This document shows positions 18,583 through 28,154 of a stretch of 46,618 bases of DNA, one piece after another. Numbering within the stretch: the first letter of the stretch is position 1; every line of letters starts with the position of its first letter. Under the pieces are notes generated by a model. That model did not search any database, was not told the origin of the DNA, and worked only from the letters and a program-made list of their open reading frames with translations. The stretch covers positions 1 through 46,618 of the forward strand of contig MAAY01000047.1 in NCBI GenBank assembly GCA_002162795.1, in the 5' to 3' direction. The DNA comes from Rhodobacterales bacterium 56_14_T64 (lineage in GTDB: Bacteria; Pseudomonadota; Alphaproteobacteria; Rhodobacterales; Rhodobacteraceae). The translations under genes were made by a program, and so were the position numbers.

Positions 18583-19000
18583 AGTGGTTATGTCTTGCCG
18601 GATCGAAATGACGGTGTCCTCTAAAGCCGAGTGCTTGCCGGAATATTGAGCACAGCAAACTGCGGAAAACTAGAAAACTGGCAGTATCGAAGGCTGGCAA
18701 AAGTAGAGTTGGGCAAAAAATAGGCGCAACCGGAATAAACCGCACACTTATTAGTCATTCGATTTGTTTGAGACCCAATATGACCGCGCGGCAGTTGCTA
18801 ATCAGGCTGTCTCGCAGAACTTCTTGTGCGACTGGGGCGGCAACTACTTTTTCTGTCTCGGCTTATAGGTGTGTGACGACCATACGAATTGGACCTCGAA
18901 GCGGCCGCCACACGATTTGCAACGAAACGTTGCAGGGTTGACGTAGTAGTGCTGCCGTTGAAAGGCAAGTATTCCTACGAGCCCTGCCTGGGGAGATATT
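18583..19000. other. Divergent ureD-urtA intergenic region
   Basis: This 418-bp region must hold the promoters of the urease operon (leftward) and the urea transporter (rightward). I looked for a sigma-54 (GG-N10-GC type) element and found none that was convincing. GGGGAG, five bases ahead of the urtA ATG at 19001, is a good ribosome binding site. The central part holds a possible gene remnant, listed separately. Confidence 0.5.
18844..18978 (-). pseudogene. Possible truncated zinc-ribbon-like coding remnant
   Basis: The minus-strand frame ending in TAG at 18844 reads NPATFRCKSCGGRFEVQF and then a basic tail, which looks like real protein with a CxxC knuckle. There is no start codon before it runs into the antisense of urtA. 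It may be the 3' remnant of a gene displaced during assembly of the urea locus. The family is not identified. Confidence 0.25.
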
Positions 19001-20278
19001 ATGACCTTTCTGAAGAAAACCGCCGCCAGCGTTCTGGCTCTGAGCGTTATGTCAGGCGCCGCCTTCGCCGGTGACACCATCAAAGTTGGCGTTCTGCACT
19101 CGCTGTCGGGCACCATGGCGATTTCCGAGACCACTCTGAAAGACACCATGCTGATGCTGATCGACGAGCAAAACGCCAAGGGCGGATTGCTGGGCAAGCA
19201 GCTGGAAGCTGTAGTTGTTGACCCCGCGTCCGACTGGCCGCTGTTTGCGGAAAAAGCTCGTGAATTGATCTCTGTACACGAGGTCGACGTGATCTTTGGC
19301 AACTGGACCTCTGTGTCTCGTAAATCGGTTCTGCCTGTGATTGAAGAGTTGAACGGTCTGCTGTTCTACCCGGTTCAGTACGAAGGCGAAGAAAGCTCCA
19401 AGAACGTATTCTACACCGGTGCTGCTCCAAACCAACAGGCGATCCCTGCCACTGATTACTTCCTCGAAGAGCTGGGTGTCGAGAAATTCGCGCTGCTGGG
19501 CACCGACTATGTCTACCCACGCACCACCAACAACATTCTTGAGGCTTACCTTCAGGGCAAAGGCGTCGCAGACAGCGACATCTTTGTAAACTACACGCCA
19601 TTTGGTCACTCGGACTGGTCCAAGATCGTCGCTGACGTTGTTGCGCTGGGCGCTGACGGCAAAAAGGTCGGCGTGATCTCAACCATCAACGGCGACGCCA
19701 ACATCGGCTTCTACAAGGAACTGGCAGCGGCTGGTATCTCGGCGGATGACATCCCTGTTGTGGCGTTCTCGGTGGGTGAAGAAGAACTGTCCGGTTTGGA
19801 CACTTCCAACCTGGTTGGCCATCTGGCAGCCTGGAACTACTTCCAGTCGGCTGACACCGAGGTCAACGAAGCCTTTGTCGCCAAGTGGAAAGAGACCATG
19901 GGCGAAGAGCGTGTGACCAACGACCCAATGGAAGCCCACTATATTGGCTTCAACATGTGGGTGAACGCGGCAACCGCTGCTGAAACCGTTGACGTGGATG
20001 CCGTCCGGACTGCGATGTATGGCCAGGAATTCGGAAACCTGACTGGCGGTACTGCCGTTATGCTGCCAAACCACCACCTGGCCAAGCCAGTTCTGATTGG
20101 TGAAATCCAGGACGATGGCCAGTTCGACATCATCAGCCAGACTGACGAAGTCAATGGCGATGCATGGACCGACTTTCTGCCAGAATCTGCGGTTCTGATC
20201 TCGGATTGGAAAGAGCTGGGCTGCGGTATGTACAACACCACAACCAAGACCTGCGTTCAGACACTGTCGAACTACTAA
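19001..20278 (+). CDS. urtA: Urea ABC transporter substrate-binding protein
   Basis: A 425-residue periplasmic binding protein of the urea/short-chain amide (FmdD/UrtA) type. It has a signal peptide ending SGAAFA, then DTIKVGVLHSLSGTMAISE, DPASDWPLFAEKA, GNWTSVSRKSVLPV and FYPVQYEGEESSKN, all typical of UrtA. It captures urea for UrtBCDE. It is separated from urtB by a strong hairpin and diverges from the urease operon, so uptake and hydrolysis are encoded back to back. Confidence 0.95.
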   Translation: MTFLKKTAASVLALSVMSGAAFAGDTIKVGVLHSLSGTMAISETTLKDTMLMLIDEQNAKGGLLGKQLEAVVVDPASDWPLFAEKARELISVHEVDVIFGNWTSVSRKSVLPVIEELNGLLFYPVQYEGEESSKNVFYTGAAPNQQAIPATDYFLEELGVEKFALLGTDYVYPRTTNNILEAYLQGKGVADSDIFVNYTPFGHSDWSKIVADVVALGADGKKVGVISTINGDANIGFYKELAAAGISADDIPVVAFSVGEEELSGLDTSNLVGHLAAWNYFQSADTEVNEAFVAKWKETMGEERVTNDPMEAHYIGFNMWVNAATAAETVDVDAVRTAMYGQEFGNLTGGTAVMLPNHHLAKPVLIGEIQDDGQFDIISQTDEVNGDAWTDFLPESAVLISDWKELGCGMYNTTTKTCVQTLSNY

Positions 20279-20293
20279 GGTTCGAATAACTAT

Positions 20294-20317
20294 GACGAGA
20301 GCCACCCGGCTCTCGTC
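20294..20317 (+). promoter_or_regulatory. Perfect 10-bp hairpin between urtA and urtB
   Basis: GACGAGAGCC (20294-20303) and GGCTCTCGTC (20308-20317) form a perfect stem with an ACCC loop. No T-run follows, so it probably protects the 3' end of an abundant urtA message or attenuates read-through. This is a common way to express binding protein above permease. Confidence 0.7.
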
Positions 20318-20340
20318 CCTCCCTGGGCGGAACCATTACC

Positions 20341-22296
20341 ATGATACGAAGACTATTTGCGTGCCTTGCACTGATGTGCTGGTGCCAGGCCGGGCTTGCC
20401 CAGGGCATTACGGTGCAGGAGATCCTGCAAGAGAACAAAACACTGGTCGAGAAATTATCTCGTAAGACCATCGGGCCGGTGATCGAGCAAATCGCAGCTA
20501 GCGATCTACCACAGGCACAAGGATTTTTGGAAGCCTTGGCGACCAAGCAGGTTTGGCAACGTCGGTCAGACGGGTTGTTTTTCATCGCCACCGAAGTGGC
20601 CAAGCGCCAATATACTCTCAGCGACCCGGACGGTGCTTCCGTTGTCGGAGAATTCGCCAAGAAACAGCTGAAGCAGCTGAAACCAAACAGCGGTGTGCGG
20701 GCGCTGATCGCCACCGCCCTGGTGCAATTCCAATTGAGTGATGCAGATCCCGCCAAACGGGCTGAGGCGCTGCTGGCCATGGAGCGCGCACCTGCCGCTG
20801 ATCAACTGGCGCCGCTGCGCGCCTCTATCGAGAGTGAGCCGGACGCGGTTCTGAAAGCCCGCAAATCCCGCCTGGAACGGCTGCTGACCATTTCCTTTGA
20901 TCCGGATGATGCAATCCGCGTTGCCGCGATCCAGTCGTTTGACGGCGATTTGGGCGTGGATGTCCGCGCGACCCTAAATCCTTTGGTGGTCAAAACCCTA
21001 AACGTCACCGCAGGTGACCTGCCAGGTGACGTCAATATCGTCGGAATTGTAAAACCGGGCAGTGACGATCTGGACCGGGTGCAGGCCTATGATCTTCTCG
21101 TCGACAGCAAACTGGCCCCGGCGCCAACAACACCGGCTGACATTCGCGCTGCTCTGGCCGACCATATCGACGGTACGCAGGTGGCAAATGTGTCTGTTGA
21201 TCAACTATCGGATCCTGTGATCCGGCGTCAGGCCTATGACCGCTTGGCAGAGCAATCCCTGGTCCCTACCTTTACGGGCGAGGAAGACATCACCAAGACA
21301 CTGGACGATTACACTTTCTACGAAACCTATGCCGAGCCTTCGGCCACAGTCACCACTGCCGCCAACGAGGCCCTGACCACGATCGAGTTGAAGGTCGGCC
21401 TGAATCAGGCCTTTGATCTGGGGCTGGATGCGATTTCCCTAGCCTCGATCTACTTCCTGGCCGCCATTGGACTGGCCATCACATTCGGAGTGATGGGCGT
21501 GATCAACATGGCCCACGGCGAGTTCATCATGATGGGCGCCTATACCGGTTACGTGGTGCAGCAGATCATCCCCAACCACACCATCTCCATCCTTGTCGCC
21601 TTGCCGCTGGCCTTTGCAGTGACCTTCGCTGCGGGTGTCGCGATGGAGCGGCTGGTAATCCGCTATCTCTATAATCGCCCGCTGGAGACACTGCTGGCCA
21701 CCTTCGGGATCTCGATTGCACTGCAGCAGCTGGCCAAGAACATCTTTGGTACTCAGGCGCGTCCGCTGACTGCTCCGGGCTGGCTGGATGGTGCTTGGGT
21801 GATGAATGACGTGGTGTCGATCAGTTACATCCGCATCGCCATCTTCATTCTGGCGCTGATCTTCCTTGGCGTATTCCTGTTCATCATGAAGCGCACCCGG
21901 TTGGGTCTGGAAACCCGCACCGTCACCCAGAACCCGCGCATGGCCGCATCAATGGGCATCAACCCCGAGCGCGTGAATATGCTGACCTTTGGTCTGGGTT
22001 CGGGCATCGCTGGGGTTGCAGGCGTGGCCATCGGGCTGTTCGCCAAGGTCACTTCGGAAATGGGCAACGATTACATCGTGCAAAGCTTCATGACCGTGGT
22101 TGTCGGCGGTGTTGGCAACATCTGGGGTGCCTTGGCGGGCGCCACCATGATTGGCTTCCTGCAAAAAGGCATCGAATGGGGCAACCCGTCGAACACGCTG
22201 GCCGCGCAGACCTACATGATCATCTTCATCATCATTTTCATCCAGTTCAGACCTCGCGGCATCATCGCGCTCAAGGGTCGTGCGGCAGGAGATTAA
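20341..22296 (+). CDS. urtB: Urea ABC transporter permease UrtB with N-terminal periplasmic extension
   Basis: A 651-residue protein. Residues 1-20 are a signal peptide (FACLALMCWCQAGLAQ). About 21-350 is a soluble, helical-repeat-like extension. The LivH-type permease occupies about 360-651 (LASIYFLAAIGLAITFGVMGVINMAHGEF and the GVGNIWGALAGATMIGF loop). Many proteobacterial UrtB proteins carry such an extension, absent from plain LivH permeases. It forms the membrane channel with UrtC. Confidence 0.94.
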   Translation: MIRRLFACLALMCWCQAGLAQGITVQEILQENKTLVEKLSRKTIGPVIEQIAASDLPQAQGFLEALATKQVWQRRSDGLFFIATEVAKRQYTLSDPDGASVVGEFAKKQLKQLKPNSGVRALIATALVQFQLSDADPAKRAEALLAMERAPAADQLAPLRASIESEPDAVLKARKSRLERLLTISFDPDDAIRVAAIQSFDGDLGVDVRATLNPLVVKTLNVTAGDLPGDVNIVGIVKPGSDDLDRVQAYDLLVDSKLAPAPTTPADIRAALADHIDGTQVANVSVDQLSDPVIRRQAYDRLAEQSLVPTFTGEEDITKTLDDYTFYETYAEPSATVTTAANEALTTIELKVGLNQAFDLGLDAISLASIYFLAAIGLAITFGVMGVINMAHGEFIMMGAYTGYVVQQIIPNHTISILVALPLAFAVTFAAGVAMERLVIRYLYNRPLETLLATFGISIALQQLAKNIFGTQARPLTAPGWLDGAWVMNDVVSISYIRIAIFILALIFLGVFLFIMKRTRLGLETRTVTQNPRMAASMGINPERVNMLTFGLGSGIAGVAGVAIGLFAKVTSEMGNDYIVQSFMTVVVGGVGNIWGALAGATMIGFLQKGIEWGNPSNTLAAQTYMIIFIIIFIQFRPRGIIALKGRAAGD

Positions 22297-22299
22297 CCC

Positions 22300-23466
22300 A
22301 TGCGGACATCCTTTATCGCTAAAAACCCGTCGGTGCTGATCTTTCTGCTGGTGCTGGCCGTGTTCACTATCACCGTCACCATCCTGTCCGAGGGGTTTGG
22401 CATCGGCCTAATCTCCACCAGCTTTATCAAGACGCTGGGCAAGACCCTGTGTCTGTGTCTGATCGCGGTTGCCATGGATCTGATCTGGGGCTTCACCGGC
22501 ATCCTGTCGCTTGGCCATTTCGCCTTCTTCGGGCTGGGCGGTTACATGATCGGCATGTGGTTGATGTATGAGCGCACCCGCCTGATCGTCACCGAGGCGC
22601 TGATGCAGGGACAGATCCCGCCCACAGATACCGAGATCATCGACGGCATCGGCAACCAGATCTTTGGCGTGGTTGGCAGCAGCGACTTCCCACTGGTCTG
22701 GGCCTTCGCAGACAGTCTGGGCATTCAATTGCTGCTGGTGGTTCTAGTGCCCGGCCTGTTGGCGCTGGTGTTCGGATGGTTGGCCTTCCGCAGCCGCGTC
22801 ACTGGCGTTTACCTGTCGATCCTGACCCAAGCCATGACCCTGGCGCTGGCGCTGTATCTGTTCCAGAACGACAGCGGCTTGCGCGGCAACAACGGGTTGT
22901 CCGGCTTGCAAAACTTACCGGGGGTCGAAGCACCTCAGTCCATTGTATCGATGTGGTTCTTCCTCGCCTCAGCCTTGGCGCTGGCGCTGGGCTATGTGCT
23001 GGCCGCCTGGATTGTCTCGGGCAAGTTCGGCTCGGTCATTCGTGGCATTCGCGACAATGAAACACGGGTGCGTTTCCTGGGTTATTCGGTCGAGAGTTTC
23101 AAACTGGCGATGTTCACCCTCACCGCCTGCATCGCCGCCATCGCCGGCGCGCTGTATTACCCGCAAGCGGGTATCATCAACCCAGCTGAGCTGGTGCCCA
23201 TCGCCTCGATCTATCTGGCGGTCTGGGTCGCCATTGGTGGGCGCGGGCGGCTGTACGGCGCGGTGATCGGTGCGGGCTTTGTCAGTCTGATCTCCAGCTG
23301 GTTCACTGGCGGTCAAGCTCCCGACATTCCATTGGGGTTCTACACCATCAAATGGGTCGACTGGTGGCTGGTGCTGCTGGGGCTGTCCTTTGTCACCGTC
23401 ACCCTGTTTGCGCCCAAAGGCATCGGCGGGCTGTTTGACCTCTTCAAAAAGGAGAGCAACACATGA
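22300..23466 (+). CDS. urtC: Urea ABC transporter permease UrtC
   Basis: A 388-residue LivM-type permease with about ten membrane segments. LIWGFTGILSLGHFAFFGLGGYMIGMW, SRVTGVYLSILTQAMTLAL, LRGNNGLSGL and GGRGRLYGAVIGAGFVSL are family landmarks. The start lies three bases after the urtB stop, and the end overlaps urtD by four bases. Confidence 0.95.
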   Translation: MRTSFIAKNPSVLIFLLVLAVFTITVTILSEGFGIGLISTSFIKTLGKTLCLCLIAVAMDLIWGFTGILSLGHFAFFGLGGYMIGMWLMYERTRLIVTEALMQGQIPPTDTEIIDGIGNQIFGVVGSSDFPLVWAFADSLGIQLLLVVLVPGLLALVFGWLAFRSRVTGVYLSILTQAMTLALALYLFQNDSGLRGNNGLSGLQNLPGVEAPQSIVSMWFFLASALALALGYVLAAWIVSGKFGSVIRGIRDNETRVRFLGYSVESFKLAMFTLTACIAAIAGALYYPQAGIINPAELVPIASIYLAVWVAIGGRGRLYGAVIGAGFVSLISSWFTGGQAPDIPLGFYTIKWVDWWLVLLGLSFVTVTLFAPKGIGGLFDLFKKESNT

Positions 23467-24203
23467 GCACGCTTCTCGAAGTCTCGGGTGTTTCGGTCAG
23501 CTTTGACGGGTTCAAAGCGATCAACAACCTGTCGTTCCAGATCGCCGAGGCCGAAATGCGCGCGGTGATCGGCCCCAACGGCGCAGGCAAGACCACATTC
23601 ATGGACATTGTCACCGGCAAAACCCGCCCGGACGAGGGTCGGGTGATCTGGGGCGAGAAATCGATCTCGCTGTTAAGCATGAACGAGGCCCAGATCGCGC
23701 GCGAAGGCATTGGCCGTAAGTTCCAGAAACCCACCGTGTTTGAGGATCAAAGCGTGCGGGAAAACTTCCTGATGGCGCTGAAAAAGGATCGCGGGTTTCT
23801 TGCGGTGCTGCTGTATCGGCCCAGCAAGGCGGATTTGGCGCGCGTTGATGAACTGGCCGAAGAGGTCGGTTTGGCGAATGAACTGGGCCGATTGGCCGGA
23901 GAGCTGAGTCACGGTCAGAAACAATGGCTGGAAATTGGCATGTTGCTGGCGCAGGAACCACGCCTGCTGCTGGTCGACGAACCCGCCGCCGGCATGACAC
24001 CGGAAGAACGCGAACATACGTCCGCACTGCTGGTGGCCGCCGCCAAAACCCGCGCGGTTGTGGTGGTGGAACACGATATGGAATTTGTACGCCGCTTGGG
24101 CTGCAAGGTCACCGTGTTGCACGAAGGCGCAGTGCTGGCCGAGGGATCACTGGATCACGTGACCTCAAATTCCGACGTCATCGACGTTTATCTGGGGCGA
24201 TAA
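23463..24203 (+). CDS. urtD: Urea ABC transporter ATP-binding protein UrtD
   Basis: A 246-residue LivG-type ATPase. Walker A is GPNGAGKTT, the signature is ELSHGQKQWLEIG (ABC signature LSHGQ), Walker B is LLLVDEPAAGM and the switch His is in VVEHDMEFV. The ATG follows a good GGAG site. Confidence 0.95.
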   Translation: MSTLLEVSGVSVSFDGFKAINNLSFQIAEAEMRAVIGPNGAGKTTFMDIVTGKTRPDEGRVIWGEKSISLLSMNEAQIAREGIGRKFQKPTVFEDQSVRENFLMALKKDRGFLAVLLYRPSKADLARVDELAEEVGLANELGRLAGELSHGQKQWLEIGMLLAQEPRLLLVDEPAAGMTPEEREHTSALLVAAAKTRAVVVVEHDMEFVRRLGCKVTVLHEGAVLAEGSLDHVTSNSDVIDVYLGR

Positions 24204-24204
24204 C

Positions 24205-24900
24205 ATGCTGAAACTCAAAGACCTCACGCTGCATTACGGGCACTCACAAATCCTGCGCGACATCTCACTGGAGGCTCGCGCCGGCGAAGTCACCTGTGTA
24301 ATGGGCTGCAACGGCGTTGGTAAAACCAGCCTGATGAAGGCGATCACCGGCACGCATTTGCGATCCGGTGGGAAAATGTGGCTGGACGGCCAGGAAATGG
24401 GCATGGAGCCTGCCCATGTGCTGGCCCGCGCCGGGATTGCCTCGGTGCCGCAGGGCAGGGACATCTTTCCCCTGCTGACCGTGCGCGAGAACCTGGAAAC
24501 CGGCTTTGCCTGTCTGCCGCGCGATCAGCACCAGATCCCAGATCACATATTCGACCTGTTCCCGGTGCTGCGTGACATGATCACCCGACGTGGTGGCGAT
24601 TTGTCTGGGGGGCAGCAGCAACAACTTGCGATTGCCCGCGCCCTAATCACCCGGCCAAAGCTGTTGATCCTGGACGAGCCAACCGAAGGCATTCAGCCCA
24701 ATATCATCCAGCAAATCGGCGAAGTTATCCGTATGCTGCGTGATCAAGGCGACATGGCGATCATCTTGGTCGAGCAGTTCTTTGAATTTGCCTATGGGCT
24801 GGCCGATCAATGTATCGTGCTGCGCCGGGGTGAGATTATTCTGGAGGGTGCCAAGGAAACGCTGTCGCGGGAAGCGCTGCTCGAGGGTGTCTCGGTCTGA
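24205..24900 (+). CDS. urtE: Urea ABC transporter ATP-binding protein UrtE
   Basis: A 231-residue LivF-type ATPase. Walker A is GCNGVGKTS, the signature is LSGGQQQQLAIARAL, Walker B is LLILDEPTEGIQPNI and the switch His position is replaced by VEQFFEF, as in other LivF/UrtE proteins. It is the last gene of urtABCDE. Confidence 0.95.
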   Translation: MLKLKDLTLHYGHSQILRDISLEARAGEVTCVMGCNGVGKTSLMKAITGTHLRSGGKMWLDGQEMGMEPAHVLARAGIASVPQGRDIFPLLTVRENLETGFACLPRDQHQIPDHIFDLFPVLRDMITRRGGDLSGGQQQQLAIARALITRPKLLILDEPTEGIQPNIIQQIGEVIRMLRDQGDMAIILVEQFFEFAYGLADQCIVLRRGEIILEGAKETLSREALLEGVSV

Positions 24901-24945
24901 TAAAACCACTTTCCCTACGATGCTAAGTATGCCAACTTTTGTGTC

Positions 24946-25881
24946 ATGAAAACTCAGTTCAAAACCCCCGCTGGCGACCCTGTTTCACGCTTTTGCTTTG
25001 GCACCATGCAGTTTGGAGGCAAAGCCGATGCCTCTGCCAGCCAGGCGCTGTATGACGCCTGCCGCGATGCGGGTATCAATTTCTTCGACACCGCTGATGT
25101 TTACACCGGCGGCACATCGGAGACGCTGCTGGGGGGCTTTGCCAAATCTGAACGTGATAAACTGGTCATCGCCAGCAAGGTCGGGGCCGAGGGCGGCAGC
25201 AGTCGCAAAAACATCCTGACCCGATTTGATGGATGCCGCAGCCGCTTGGATATGGATTTTGTTGATATCCTGTACCTGCATCGCTGGGATGATGAGACCC
25301 CGCTGGAAGAAAGCTTTGAAACTCTGGCCGAGCTGCAGCAATCCGGCAAAATCGGCGCCATCGGTGTATCCAACTATTCTGCCTGGCAGATCATGAAAGC
25401 GCAGGCGGTTGCCGAGTCTTTTGCGACAAGCATCAGTATCCTGCAGCCAATGTATAGCCTGGTGAAACGTCAGGTCGAAGTTGAAATGCTACCCATGGCC
25501 CTCAGCGAAGGTTTTGCCGTGGCGTCATATTCGCCGCTTGGCGGTGGCTTGTTGACTGGAAAATACGCCGGTGGTGATGGCGGGCGACTGGTTGATGACA
25601 CTATGTACAAGGCGCGTTATGGCGTTGATTGGATGCATCAAGCGGCGCAGGATCTGTCAGCGCTGGCCAAGGATCACACTGTAGACCCGGCGACTTTGGC
25701 AGTGGCCTGGGTGGCGTCGAACCCGGCCATCACCTCACCCATCATCAGTGCGCGGTCGGTGGACCAACTGGCCCCATCATTGGCGGCGCTTGATCTTGAT
25801 CTCAGCGACGAGCTGAAGGCCCAACTGACAGCGCTGACCCCAACTCCAGCCCCGGCAACGGACCGTTTGGAAGAGGCTTAA
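24946..25881 (+). CDS. Aldo/keto reductase
   Basis: A 311-residue TIM-barrel NAD(P)H-dependent oxidoreductase. The catalytic tetrad is visible: Asp and Tyr in NFFDTADVYTGG, Lys in VIASKVG and His in DILYLHRWD. The substrate is unknown. It starts 45 bp after urtE without a clear ribosome binding site, and no functional link to urea is evident. Confidence 0.88.
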   Translation: MKTQFKTPAGDPVSRFCFGTMQFGGKADASASQALYDACRDAGINFFDTADVYTGGTSETLLGGFAKSERDKLVIASKVGAEGGSSRKNILTRFDGCRSRLDMDFVDILYLHRWDDETPLEESFETLAELQQSGKIGAIGVSNYSAWQIMKAQAVAESFATSISILQPMYSLVKRQVEVEMLPMALSEGFAVASYSPLGGGLLTGKYAGGDGGRLVDDTMYKARYGVDWMHQAAQDLSALAKDHTVDPATLAVAWVASNPAITSPIISARSVDQLAPSLAALDLDLSDELKAQLTALTPTPAPATDRLEEA

Positions 25882-25886
25882 AGGAG

Positions 25887-25908
25887 CGGGCTGATTTATG
25901 TCAGCCCG
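25887..25908. terminator. Bidirectional hairpin between convergent genes
   Basis: CGGGCTGA and TCAGCCCG form a perfect 8-bp stem with a TTTATG loop, six bases after the aldo/keto reductase stop. The stop codon of the convergent permease gene lies in the loop and adjacent stem. It probably ends transcription from both sides. Confidence 0.7.
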
Positions 25909-26651
25909 TCCCAGATCAACTTGGCTCCGGTGCAGCTGAGCAGCACATAGGTCAGAGCGAAAAAGAGTTTCTCGGGCACGCGGTGGTGCAGTTTGACCCC
26001 AATCCATGCGCCGATCAGGGCAAAGGGGGCCAGCACCAGGTCAACTTTTAGCGTTTCAAGGGTGAACAGCCCCAGAAATCCATAGGGAATGAATTTGACG
26101 GCATTCAGTACGCCAAAGACCAAAATGGTTGAGGCCTGGTATTCGGTTTTGCTCATCCGACGGCCCAGCAAGTAAACAGCGGCTGGTGGGCCCCCAGCGT
26201 GGCTGACAAAGCTGGTGAAGCCGGCAACCAGACCCGCGACGGCGCCAACCCATTGTGGAAAGGGGGGGCGCTCGGCCAGATGTTTGCGCAGGGACTGCGA
26301 CAGTTGCCAGGCGACAAACCCAATTGAGATCACCCCAATCAAAACCCGCATCGCATCGGCATCAACCAAGCGATACAGCAACGTCCCCAACAGCACTCCG
26401 GGTAAACCACCGGCCAGCAGCAACAGTGAGTCCCGCAGCTTCCATTTCCCCCAATAGGGTTTCAGGGACGCCAAATCGACCAACATCAGCAGCGGTAACA
26501 TCAAGGCCAGGGCGACGCCCGGTTCAAGGATGATTGCGAGAATGCCCGACGAGGCAAAGGCCGCCCCGCCGCCAAACCCGCTTTTGCTGGCACTTGCAAA
26601 AATCACTGCCGGAATAGCAAAAAGGAAAAAATAACCTGATAGTTCAATCAA
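25896..26651 (-). CDS. TSUP family (TauE/SafE) membrane permease
   Basis: A 251-residue polytopic protein with about seven to eight helices and the two-repeat pattern of the TSUP family. The N-terminal SKSGFGGGAAFASSGILA and the mid-protein GLVAGFTSFVSHAGGPPAAVYLL are the conserved repeat-start segments. Members export or import sulfite, sulfoacetate or related organic anions; the substrate here is unknown. The start is probably TTG at 26651. Confidence 0.85.
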   Translation of the reverse strand: MIELSGYFFLFAIPAVIFASASKSGFGGGAAFASSGILAIILEPGVALALMLPLLMLVDLASLKPYWGKWKLRDSLLLLAGGLPGVLLGTLLYRLVDADAMRVLIGVISIGFVAWQLSQSLRKHLAERPPFPQWVGAVAGLVAGFTSFVSHAGGPPAAVYLLGRRMSKTEYQASTILVFGVLNAVKFIPYGFLGLFTLETLKVDLVLAPFALIGAWIGVKLHHRVPEKLFFALTYVLLSCTGAKLIWDGLT

Positions 26652-26661
26652 AATTCAGCCC

Positions 26662-26707
26662 GCCCACGCCCTAGAATGCTAGCGTTTTAGCGCTATCAGG
26701 CGTGGGC
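26662..26707. terminator. Hairpin downstream of livF-like gene
   Basis: GCCCACGCC (26662-26670) pairs perfectly with GGCGTGGGC (26699-26707), with a second smaller stem in the loop. It lies in the 83-bp gap after the ABC operon and immediately before the TSUP gene, so it likely separates the two transcripts. Confidence 0.6.
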
Positions 26708-26734
26708 TTGCAAGCGGGCAGGGGCGGTTGGTCT

Positions 26735-27430
26735 TTAGACCCCAAGGTAGCGATGAATTTTGTCGGGATCGGCGCGCAGCTCAGCCGCGTCCAGCGTTTC
26801 GCGGGTCTGTCCATGTTCGATAAAGGCCACCTTGTTGGCAATCGACAAAACCGCATCTACCCGCTGTTCCACCAGTATGACTGCCACGCCTTCGTCGCGC
26901 ATACGCACCACCACCTGGCGGATCTGTTCAATCATCGACGGCTGCAATCCTTCGGTCGGCTCGTCGAGCAACAACACCCGTGGCCGCAGACACAGCGCAC
27001 GGGCGGTGGCCAGCATTTGTTGCTCGCCGCCTGACAATGTGCTGGCCTGCTGCTGCAGCCGTTCCCGCAAACGGGGAAAGATATCCAACACCCACTCGCG
27101 CGTGGCCTCGTCGGATTTGCAGGTCATCATACCCATCTCAATATTCTCAGCCACGGTCAGCTCAGAAAACAAACGGCGTCCTTGCGGTACATAGCCAACG
27201 CGTCGCGTGGGGATCTTGTGGGCGGGCAGGGCGCTGATCTCTTCGCCATCCAGATGGATGCTGCCCGACATCAGCGGCAGCAGCCCCATGATCGATTTCA
27301 TGATGGTGGTCTTGCCAGCGCCATTGCGGCCCAGAATGCACAGAATCTCGCCGGGCTGGGCGGTCAGCGTCACGCCAAACAACGCCTGCACGCGGCCATA
27401 GGCAACTTGGATATCGTTGATTTCAAGCAT
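26735..27430 (-). CDS. Branched-chain-type ABC transporter ATP-binding protein (LivF-like)
   Basis: A 231-residue LivF-family ATPase with Walker A GRNGAGKTT, signature LSGGEQQMLATARAL and Walker B VLLLDEPTEGLQPS. It is the last gene of a five-gene HAAT-family importer. The start overlaps the livG-like gene by eight bases. A shared upstream DNA element and the neighbourhood suggest that it imports a nicotinate-like heterocycle. Confidence 0.92.
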   Translation of the reverse strand: MLEINDIQVAYGRVQALFGVTLTAQPGEILCILGRNGAGKTTIMKSIMGLLPLMSGSIHLDGEEISALPAHKIPTRRVGYVPQGRRLFSELTVAENIEMGMMTCKSDEATREWVLDIFPRLRERLQQQASTLSGGEQQMLATARALCLRPRVLLLDEPTEGLQPSMIEQIRQVVVRMRDEGVAVILVEQRVDAVLSIANKVAFIEHGQTRETLDAAELRADPDKIHRYLGV

Positions 27431-28154
27431 CGGTGGTGGTCCCCAGATAAGCCGCTTGCACCGCCTCGTTTGCGTGGATCTCTTCGGGGGTGCCGGCCGC
27501 CAGGATCTCGCCGAAGTTCAGCACCGTGATATAGGCTGCTGTTTTCATCACCACATCCATATTGTGTTCGATCAGCAAAATGGTGGTTTCCCCCGCCAGC
27601 GAGTTGATTAGGTCGATGAAACTCGCAATCTCGGAATCTGCCAGCCCCTGCGTTGGCTCGTCCAGAATGAACAATCGTGGATCCTGCGCCAGTCCCATCG
27701 CGATCTCCAGCAGGCGCTGGTGACCATAACTCAGATCGCCGGCAATCTGATCCGCCCGGTCCATCAGCCCAACCCGAGCCAGCACGTCTGCCACCTTGGC
27801 ATCCACCGCCGTCACATCCGATCCCAACCTCCGCCGCGCCGCCAAAGCCACGTTCTCATGCAGCGACAACCCGGCAAACACCGAGGTGATCTGGAAGGTA
27901 TAGGCGATCCCCAGCGAGATCCGTTTGTGCGCGGGCAGGGCGTTGATGTTTTGCCCCTCAAAGAACACATCGCCACTGGTGGCCGCAATTCGCCCACAAA
28001 GCATGCCGACAAAGGTTGATTTGCCCGCACCGTTGGGGCCGATCAACGCCATGGTTTTGCCTTTGGGCAGGGCAAAGTCGATGTCTGTATTGGCCTTGAT
28101 GCCGCCGTAGGTCTTGGTCAGCCCTTTGGTGGACAGGATATTCACGGCATCCAT
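27423..28154 (-). CDS. Branched-chain-type ABC transporter ATP-binding protein (LivG-like)
   Basis: A 243-residue LivG-family ATPase with Walker A GPNGAGKST, signature LSYGHQRLLEIAMGL, Walker B LFILDEPTQGLAD and the switch His in LLIEHNMDVV. The start overlaps the permease gene ahead of it by 13 bases. Confidence 0.92.
   Translation of the reverse strand: MDAVNILSTKGLTKTYGGIKANTDIDFALPKGKTMALIGPNGAGKSTFVGMLCGRIAATSGDVFFEGQNINALPAHKRISLGIAYTFQITSVFAGLSLHENVALAARRRLGSDVTAVDAKVADVLARVGLMDRADQIAGDLSYGHQRLLEIAMGLAQDPRLFILDEPTQGLADSEIASFIDLINSLAGETTILLIEHNMDVVMKTAAYITVLNFGEILAAGTPEEIHANEAVQAAYLGTTTDA

Noticed and set aside
18583-19000. Sigma-54/NtrC promoter for the urea genes
   Set aside because: No sequence with correctly spaced GG and GC elements was convincing on either strand.
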